Origin: Galerina marginata
Lineage: Eukaryota; Basidiomycota; Agaricomycetes; Agaricales; Galerinaceae
Reading direction: 5' to 3'
NCBI GenBank assembly: GCA_023014335.1
Contig: JAECYW010000001.1
Coordinates: 1,674,001-1,738,000 of the forward strand
DNA length: 64,000 nucleotides
Shown: positions 55,249-64,000 of the stretch, piece after piece
How the letters are laid out: the number at the start of each line of letters is the position of its first letter
Numbering within the stretch: the first letter of the stretch is position 1
Program-made: the position numbers and the translations under genes
Notes under the pieces: model-generated
The model's database searches: none
What the model was told of the DNA's origin: nothing
The model's input: the letters and a program-made list of their open reading frames with translations, nothing else

Positions 55249-57725
55249 CTAAGCTGTATAGACGAAATATATATTCCTACAAAAGCGTAAGTTAGAAATC
55301 CAAAATTTAAGCAACGGGTTTGAAGCTCTCACTCTTTGTCGGTAAGGTCAGCAAACGCATGCCTGTCTCTTTCCCTCTGAATATCAGCATCTGTCCAGCC
55401 CCGGAGAGCCTTCAGCTCTGCAATCTTGGCCCGTTTCTTGACGTTCAAACGGATATTGATCCAACGAAGCAAAAGTGAAATGACGAGCTGAACGGTCAGA
55501 AGAACCATGATAGCGATTTTTCCTGGTATGTAGTCCGGGGCATCTTTAGGAAGAAAGATTTCAGTCCCAATGATGTTCCCAATGCTGAATGAGACGAGGG
55601 TCATGGCGTTTATGGTACTCTTCTTGGTATGACCGCTGGTGTTGCTGGCGTTGTATGCATAGACTGAAGCCAAGGCACTTCCAAAGGTTCCGATGAGGTA
55701 GACGGCTAGGGGAGCAAAATTAATACGAATACATAAGTGACCAAATAATACTTGCCGAATAAGAGCACGCCTTTTTGACCGGAGTGGTTCAGACCGATCA
55801 ACATCGCTATAAGGTAGTTATAATGCACGCCCAGTTAAAAATCTAAAGGGATTCTCACCCGACCCTACGATCGTCGGAACCAAGGCAAACACAATAGGTA
55901 GCATACGCTCTCCCTGCCGAGGGAGTTTAGTCACTTTCCATCGCTGATGGTTTGTGGTATCTTACCTTCTTGTCTGAGTACCAACCACAAAACAAGGTCA
56001 TCATTGCGGCAACGGCACCACCAGGAGTCGACAAGATCAGCGTTTGCTTTGACCTTAGCAAAAGACTGAGTCTATGTGCTCTGGTGACAGAAAAATACAC
56101 ACGTGTATCCAAAGTTCTTGATGATTAGGTTACTGACTGAACCCCGGTTTCAGATTATACGCTCCAATCATAAGACTTGTCAGATACTCACAGTTGCTAA
56201 GACCGCCGTTGGGAATGCTCGCTTCAGAAAAGTGAGCGCTGTGGCTGAAAATAAATGTTCGCACTTCACTCACTGACTAGAGTCGTGAGGACGATCAACC
56301 ATGTTCTGATGTCAGTCAGCGCTTCGATGACTTGGTATTTCTTCAGATGCTTGTTCTCAGTTCCCCCAGAATCGTCTCGCACTCGCTCCAAGGCCGCGAT
56401 ACGTTCTTCCTTGGTTAGGAAATGGGCATGCACAGGTGAATCCGGAAGCCAGATAAGGACACAAATCCCAACCAGGATCGCCAGACCTCCCAGAAGAATG
56501 TATATGATCTTATATGGAGCAAGGGGTTTTCCGTCGTCGAAAGATATCCCCTATAAAACGAGGAATTAGGATCCAGCAAGTCGAGTGAATATTCTGTCTT
56601 ACGTATGCTACAAAACCCCCAAAAATTTGAGTTATGCCGTTCTATGTGCCAGCCAAAGTGTGAGTTTGGATTGCCAATAAAGATACATATATATAGTACC
56701 ATCACGTAAAACCACGAGATACGCTTTGCCTGATCGGAGGTTGGATCAGCTTTGGCACAAGGTGTCAGGCGGTTCAAAAAATATACCTGCTCATTTTTTT
56801 TGTAGAACATCGAAATTATTAGGATAAGACTCGGCGCCACACAGGATTCGCACATCCCTAGGAGTTTAGTTTGTGAAATCGACGATTCAGCGATGTTTTG
56901 GTTACTGCAAACCTAGTAAGAAACGCAGAGCAAAGAATGCACCAAAGGATGTTCCGACAGCATGAAGCATGAGGATAATACCCCATATTACGATGTTTGC
57001 ACCTAGGAGCCATCAGCTTTTTTAACATAAAAAAGCTTGATGGCTGATATACCTAGATACTTCGCAACCCTTGTCTTTTGGGAAATGAACACTGTCGGAA
57101 ATTCCCAGACAAGAAAACCTATATAAGATGAGTTGTGAGACCAGAGTGATCGATAACTTTTTGGCATACCGAGATAAAACGCAAGGGAAACCAGGTTGTA
57201 GCGCTGTAACGGAGTCAAACATACGACTCGGACGTGAGACGGCGAAGCGGCTGCTAACCTGGCCGGTAATAGGAAGTCCCATAATACTTGAAATACGATT
57301 AGGTCGACTACATAGCAGCAACATCGGAGGTGTACTACCTTGCATAGTTAAGGGATGTCTTGTCTCTGTTGACGTCAAGAGCGTTAGAAATACAATCTCG
57401 AGTAGCATATCCGGAATTACCACACTTACAAGAATTGAGTAAAGTAGACAGCTGCACAGAGTGGCGGGATTAGCAGGTCCTAGCATCGGATCGGACAAAT
57501 GAATGAAAGAAATAAAGTATAAAGTAGAGGAAACCATACAAGTTTCCTCGTCAGCTTTTTATTGTATTCCTCCGAGAATTGGGTCGTCCGCTCGACGCCG
57601 ATGAGGCGAAGGGCCTCATCACCGTCTTGGAGGTCGAGAGACGACTTCTCGTCGAGACTACCCTCGCCCGAGTTCGAGCGCTTCTCGACTTCTTGGACCT
57701 TCTGCTCTTCAATGGTAGTGATCAT
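55249..57725 (-). CDS. MFS anion:cation symporter, Dal5/allantoate permease family
   Basis: A plasma-membrane transporter for small organic anions such as allantoate, ureidosuccinate or vitamins. The N-terminus MITTIEEQKVQEVEKRSNSG is acidic and cytosolic. Membrane blocks include WEFPTVFISQKTRVAKYLGI, VVIWGIILMLHAVGTSFGAF, FALRFLLGMCESCVAPSLIL (the family C-E-C-x-P motif) and WFYVMNGITQIFGGF. Next are ILLGGLAILVGICVLIWLPD and SPVHAHFLTKEERIAALERV, the central loop. The end IQRERDRHAFADLTDKE reaches a TGA, but a GTGAGA donor there joins to NIYFVYTA and stop 55249, matching the family DLTD-EN-F-Y tail. About 14 short introns. Substrate unknown; GATAA motifs upstream are noted separately. Confidence 0.87.
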
Positions 57726-58121
57726 TGTGTGAAGTTGAGATGGGAGAAAAGTTATCTCGTCCGACAAAGAATCTCAAGCCTCCCATTTTAACAGTGTCTG
57801 CAGCCTGTAATATCTTATCTCGCCCACGGATTGCACCCACCTGGCATCATGGTGTCGGATAACACTAAAGATAGAACAAATGCGACTCCGTGAGCTCAAG
57901 TAATGTGACCGGGACGAAGCCGGCCAGAGGGGAAAAGACATACTCTGAGAAAACGTGCTATCTTTGAGGCGCGCAAACATCTAAAAACTCTTGGTAGAGC
58001 CAAATCAGCGTCACATACTCTCATGTCATTGAAGCGCAGCCTGATCGATTTCAATTATGGGGGGAATGATTTCCATTTAGCTCTAAACAAATCTATGATA
58101 GGCGTACATTGGTATCTAAAA
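57726..58121. promoter_or_regulatory. Upstream region of the Dal5-like permease with GATAA motifs
   Basis: This 396-bp region has GATAA in either orientation at 57752-57756, 57815-57819 and 57858-57862, and further GATA cores near 57870 and 57959. Fungal GATA factors that control nitrogen catabolism bind such sites, and Dal5 in yeast is a classic target. Three GATAA is above the roughly one expected by chance but is not proof. Confidence 0.35.
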
Positions 58122-59614
<1,493 letters not shown>

Positions 59615-59918
59615 TCTGCCCTTTTAGATACGGACTCGGATATTAAAATGATACGACTGGAAATTTACGTCCAAGTCGAAAGATTTGTTATCTCTTTCCA
59701 AATCGCCCCACCTCCCGAGACCGGAGTACTGGACAAGAATCTTCTTTCAAGGTTAGAGTGTATAAGCAGAGCCGAATGTCTCGCAAAAGACGAGGACAGG
59801 GCAATTATACCCAATCCCATCATGATCCGGGTTCAATGCATGGTGTCATATGTTTTTTTTCGGGCTGGTACAAAGGAAAGCCGACGACTTCCCGCAACCA
59901 ACGGCCGCACCGTTCTAA
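59615..59918. other. Intergenic region, ERG10 promoter / ATG10 3' flank
   Basis: About 304 bp between two minus-strand genes. No clear motif beyond A/T-rich tracts. Confidence 0.4.
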
Positions 59919-60561
59919 TTACAGATTCAGCACACTACCGACAATCATAATCCACAGTTCCAGCCATCGGACCAGTCGAGTTTCCTCACTCCAATCCGAC
60001 TGTTCAATCTCGGACAAGAACTCGCGCACAGCCTTGTCGCTTTCACAAGGATGAAAATACCAGCATGGCATGCCAAGTGTGGGGTGATCACCTTGGGATA
60101 GAAGGGGGAACGATGTCGATGGAACGCTAAGTGCGAAGGTGGTAGCTTCCGATCCACTCGGCAACTCGGATTTGAAGAATGTTGTTTGCAAGATACCAGC
60201 TAAAGATAGAGGTGTACCGTCTGTAGAGTTTAAGTCAACATCAAATTTGCGGGCGTGACAACACACTTGTGTCATGTATGGTGAAATAAAAGGCGGGTAC
60301 CCCGAACGATGCAGAATAGACAATGTACTCTTGCACAATCACAGCTGGGCGTGCAGGTTGGGCTGTGGCAAGATCGTCTTCTTCAACTTGGGGTTCAGGG
60401 AAAGAAATTGCATCTTGTGCGAAATTAGGCGATTTCTGAAAGTGTGTAGTTGTGCGCATAAGATAGCCATACCCAGGTCGGTGGCCATCTCCCCACGACC
60501 ATTGCGGATGACGACGAGAGAATGCCTTGGCCGCCGACTCAAACTGCGATCGAAAGAGCAT
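59919..60561 (-). CDS. ATG10: Autophagy E2-like conjugating enzyme Atg10
   Basis: Atg10 transfers the ubiquitin-like Atg12 to Atg5 during autophagosome formation. The start MLFRSQFESAAKAFSRRHPQ is followed by WSWGDGHRPGYGYLMRTTTH and AVIVQEYIVYSASFGVPAFY. One GT-AG intron leads from FTIHDT to NGTPLSLAGILQTTFF. The catalytic block is QGDHPTLGMPCWYFHPCESD, where the Cys of HPC is the family active site. The end is VRWLELWIMIVGSVLNL. About 200 residues, frame intact. Its start lies 148 bp from that of RPS1 on the other strand. Confidence 0.87.
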
Positions 60562-60709
60562 GGTGTCACTAGTCCTGTGACCCTCCCTGGGAAAGGATGT
60601 GATGCAGTTTGACAAATAAGGTTTCAAGCCACCAGCACAACAACACCAAACCTCCAAAACTTGATTCAGCTATCCTACTCGTTCTCAAGGCGGTCGGTAC
60701 TCATCAAGA

Positions 60710-61693
60710 ATGGCTGTAGGAAAGGTTCGTCGTCGTCGGCTGAACAAGTCAAACATTCTCCTGATTACCCCTCCCAGAACAAACGCCTATCGAAAGGCAA
60801 GAAGGGTATCAAGAAAAAGGTTGTCGACCCTTTCTCTCGCAAAGGTATGCTTGTATAGCAACTTAATCGCGTTGTTTGCCTGCTTATACGTTCGGCATAG
60901 ACTGGTACGACATCAAGGCCCCCTCCATCTTCGATGTCCGAAATGTCGGCAAAACTCTTGCCAACCGGTCGCAGGGATTGAGTGCCGTTACACCATTTAG
61001 TCCTCTTGCTCCTCGCACTTAATCCCTTACAGAAAACGCCAACGACTCCCTGAAAGGTCGTATCATCGAGCTTTCCCTGGCGGATCTCAACAAAGAAGAA
61101 GAGCAATCTTTCCGCAAAATTAAGCTGCGCATTGACGAAATTCAGGGGAAGAACTGCTTGACCAACTTCCACGGCATGGATTTCACATCTGACAAACTCC
61201 GCTCACTTGTTCGCAAGTGGCAATCCCTCATCGAAGCCCATGTCGACGTTAAAACAACCGACGGCTATCTCCTCCGCCTCTTTGCTATCGCTTTCACAAA
61301 ACGCCGCCCATCACAGGTCCGCAAGACCACTTATGCCCAAACAAGTCAGATTCGGGAGATCAGAAAAAAGATGTTCGAGATCATGACTCGTGAGGCTACG
61401 ACTTGTGACTTGAAGGAACTCGTTCAGAAGTTCCTGCCCGAGGCCATCGGCCGCGAGATCGAGAAAGCCTGCCGAAGCATTTACCCTCTCCAGAACGTCT
61501 ACATCCGCAAAGCCAAAATCCTCAAGGCCCCTAAGTTCGATATGAGCAAACTCCTTGAACTGCATGGGGAATCAACAGATGTTCGTATTATGTACTTTTT
61601 CGTATTCCATGCTGACGTCCTTGCTTTCCACAGGAGACAGGCACGCGGGTCGCCAAGGACTTCAAGGAGCCTGAGATTCTGGAGGCGGTGTAG
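60710..61693 (+). CDS. RPS1: 40S ribosomal protein eS1
   Basis: Structural protein of the small cytosolic ribosomal subunit (RPS3A in animals). A five-codon first exon MAVGK splices to [20 protein letters not shown]. It continues [20 protein letters not shown] and [20 protein letters not shown]. Next are [20 protein letters not shown] and [20 protein letters not shown], and the protein ends [19 protein letters not shown]. Four introns, frame intact, about 255 residues. Early introns directly after the start codon region are usual for fungal ribosomal protein genes. Confidence 0.96.
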
Positions 61694-61777
61694 ATCTTTT
61701 GTAGTAGTCGGTTTCTTACATGCTCATTGTTATGCACCCCACATCAATTATGCATCATTCATTATGGGCTTGAAACG

Positions 61778-61871
61778 AATTTTATAAGATCAAGTAGTTT
61801 CGTTATCTCAAATTTTGGATACGGAAAGATCTCTGGCTTTGCCTAAGCTGAAATTTTGATCTTATAAAATT
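61778..61871. repeat. Perfect 16-bp inverted repeat spanning the APRT promoter
   Basis: AATTTTATAAGATCAA at 61778-61793 is mirrored as its exact complement at 61856-61871, with 62 bp between. The right arm contains TATAAAA at 61863-61869, 55 bp before the APRT start, and the left arm holds the same box facing the other way. Confidence 0.75.
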
Positions 61872-61923
61872 TCCGTTGTACAGATTCCCCACCAAATTCC
61901 TTCTATCTCCCGCCATCGAAGAC

Positions 61924-62633
61924 ATGGCCGATGTCGATACTATCAGAAGCCTGCCTGACTGCCCACCCAGACTTTCCGAAGAAGGTCAGCTCTTTGCTAA
62001 GTGGAATTGTTACCCCCTTCATCTGTTATGTCAGGGCATTGTCTTCCTCGATATTTTCCCTATTCTGCGGGATCCTGTCGTATTCGAAACGCTCATTACT
62101 CACTTCATCCACCATATAACGTCCCATACTCTTACACTCTCCGAAACGAACAAGGTCGATGTTATCGTTGGCTTAGACGCAAGAGGTTTTTTATTCGGTC
62201 CGATCATTGCGTTGCGACTGGGTGCTGCCTTTGTTCCAGTCAGAAAAGCAGGCAAATTGCCCGGAGAGTGCGTTAGCGCAAGCTATGCTAAGGAGTATGG
62301 CACGGTGAGCATGGGACTGTGTTTTAGATGTACACCCTTTCATTAACTTCAACTTCAAGGATTCCTTTGAAATGCAAGCAGACGCGATTAAGTCTGGTCA
62401 GACCGTTATCGTCATCGACGATTTACTAGCTACAGGTCAGGTCTCAAATGTAACACCTGCCTTCGTCTCTATTGACGAACTGTGCAGGAGGCTCCGCCCA
62501 TGCAGCTGGCGAACTCGTTGCCAAGCAAGGCGGAAAGACACTAGAGTACCTCTTCATCATCGAACTCCTGTTCCTCAAAGGGGCCACTAAACTAGATGCC
62601 CCCGTATACTCCGTAGTACAAACGGAGGATTAG
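61924..62633 (+). CDS. APT1: Adenine phosphoribosyltransferase
   Basis: Salvages adenine to AMP with PRPP in the cytosol. The core is GIVFLDIFPILRDPVVFETL, VDVIVGLDARGFLFGPIIAL and AFVPVRKAGKLPGECVSASY. The PRPP-binding loop is VIVIDDLLATGGSAHAAGEL, and the end is LFLKGATKLDAPVYSVVQTE. Exon 1 as expected should read LTAHPDFPKK before the first intron. From the first ATG (61924, MADVDTIRS) that frame is lost by one apparent extra C near 61950. A second ATG at 61931 (MSILSEACLTAHPDF) is in frame and may be used. I give the outer ATG because its first residues resemble the family start. Confidence 0.9.
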
Positions 62634-62656
62634 AAATAGAATCAAGCACGAAAGTT

Positions 62657-64000
62657 TCAAACCAATAGACGGGTGTTTATTAGTGGATGGCCGTTGATGT
62701 ACAATATGCGATTGGGATCCTTTGGTTGTTCCTCCTCTTTTTTTGTTGGCAGTGGCTCCGAATCTTCATCGATTCCTGAACTTTGGGGTTGTTGCAGGGA
62801 CATCATAATTTGCGACGATTGGAGCCTTTCGCTGACGACCACCAATTCCTCGAATGCCTCCCCAGCTGTCATTGGGTAATAGGACAATTGAGACGTCACT
62901 AATATCTCCGGCGTCTGACAATTCATCCGCATTGGCAGTGGGATTGATGCTCAGGTCTTCATCGCTGATGATGATTACCCCAACAGCGGAGGCATCGCGA
63001 GCATGGACCAGCTTCTCCAAAAAGGTGCAGTGTCCCCGGCGAGCAATTAGCATGCTGTTGGCATATGTCCCCTCGTATGGATCACACCCGTGAGCGTTTT
63101 CATGCTCGCGACGGATAGCAACGCCGTTAACGGTTCGTATGCTGGGTGTTTCCTTGGTAGGATCCAAAGCGATGTGGGACGATAGGTCGGCCCCAAACCT
63201 TGCTGTGTAGCCAATGACAGAAACGTCGATGCCTGCGGTATTGTAGAGGCCGGTTTGGACGTTGAGCATCGGATCCACGTCGGCTGTAAACACTCTCAGG
63301 GAGACTTCGGGATCGCGTCGATGTATCTCGTCCTGAGCTATGTTATCTCCACCTGATGGAAAGATGGCGGAATCATTGATGTAAACCAGTTGACCTGGAC
63401 GGACGGAATAGTGTCCCACTGAAATGGTTTATAGGAAGTACAAACGCCTCCAAGATTTTAAGTACTCACGTTTTTTAATATCGTAGCCCTGGCCATCTAA
63501 ACGCTGCACTATTTGTGCGCGGATGCCGGTGACGTTGTGGATTATATATCCATCAGGTTGAACACCTAGTTTGAGCAGACTTGGACTTAGGTCCTCCTGG
63601 ACTGCCCTGCCGTTGGGAGCCAAAATAAATTCATAGGTCTAAATAGGGCAGTCAGCACAGTTGGTGGCATAGGCAGAATATAAACCCACATATGGGTCAA
63701 CCTTTGGTCGGTCACACCAACCATCTGGAGACCAGTATTGTTCATCGGAAGAGGTCGGTGATAGGCCAACCAAGTATCGGGAATACTCAACATCTGGCCG
63801 GGATCGAATCCCTTGAACAAGTCCAGATCGCCTACCTCGGTGATCAGATGTTCGGGTATACGGGCGGTAAGCTGGGCACTGGTGATCTACAACGTTACGC
63901 ATTCGTTTCCGAGCGGGAGACACCGGTTTCATATGTTCTCGGCCAAGAGATAGAATGTGGCCTTCCGTCGTGAATACGTAGTTGGAATCGTCGCTGTGAA
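62657..64000 (-). CDS. EDEM/Htm1-like GH47 mannosidase with PA domain (3' part; 5' end outside window)
   Basis: ER-lumen alpha-1,2-mannosidase-like protein that marks misfolded glycoproteins for degradation. The window holds the end of the catalytic domain, HSDDSNYVFTTEGHILSL, whose TTEGH carries the Ca-binding Thr of GH47. A linker follows, then a protease-associated domain around CDPYEGTYANSMLIARRGHC and LEKLVHARDASAVGVIIISD, as in EDEM3. The frame then ends at a TGA at 62766. A neighbouring frame (IMMSLQQPQSSGIDEDSEPL to ILYINGHPLINTRLLV, stop 62657) looks like the true C-terminus, so one extra base near 62800-62860 is likely. It converges on APRT, the stops only 23 bp apart. Confidence 0.82.

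Overview
The window is nuclear DNA of a filamentous fungus, almost certainly a mushroom-forming basidiomycete (Agaricomycetes). Genes are close together on both strands and cut by many short introns, mostly 45-70 nt with GT-AG ends. The predicted proteins match basidiomycete versions of housekeeping families. No bacterial, viral or organellar sequence was seen, and no tRNA, rRNA or CRISPR array was found.

Layout. 1-9.1 kb: a partial Nem1-type lipin phosphatase, RPA1, the ESCRT-III protein Snf7, a Lag1/Lac1 ceramide synthase and a U1A/U2B''-type snRNP protein. 9-16.5 kb: a DJ-1/Hsp31-like protein, Mob1, an MFS hexose transporter and a BTB-like protein. 16.7-25 kb: the DEAD-box helicase Dbp8, a DUF302 protein, an HMG-box factor, the tRNA t6A enzyme Sua5 and the LYR-motif protein Fmc1. 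25-33.8 kb: an RRM protein, a large DEAD-box-like protein whose helicase motifs are degenerate, Elongator subunit Elp2 and a holo-ACP synthase. 33.8-38.7 kb: a tandem array of one unrecognised gene family (one decayed copy carrying a small inverted-repeat element, two intact copies) with a relic of the neighbouring holo-ACP synthase. 38.9-46.2 kb: Iba57, Pet191, a Ure2p-like glutathione transferase, a DUF1640 mitochondrial protein, a PYM-like exon-junction-complex factor, Gpn3 and a small Tyr/Gly-rich protein. 46.6-57.7 kb: a large SLIP-GC-like nuclear GTPase, a 649-bp palindromic TA-flanked element, an unrecognised nuclear-looking protein and a Dal5-type anion permease. 58-64 kb: acetyl-CoA acetyltransferase, Atg10, ribosomal protein eS1, adenine phosphoribosyltransferase and the 3' end of an EDEM/Htm1-like GH47 protein.

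There is no single pathway cluster. Mitochondrial functions are common (Fmc1, holo-ACP synthase, Iba57, Pet191, DUF1640). Two divergent pairs share start-to-start gaps of only 63-67 bp (IBA57/PET191 and PYM/GPN3).

The most unusual signals are the DEAD-box-like protein lacking the motif I lysine and the motif VI arginines, the tandem gene array with its duplicated neighbour, the long perfect-length palindrome, three GC-AG introns, and a repeated pattern of single-base frame breaks inside otherwise conserved genes. Most of the frame breaks look like one extra base. They could be assembly errors or real biology; reads or RNA would decide. Gene ends given below are read from codons and inferred splice sites, not from transcripts.
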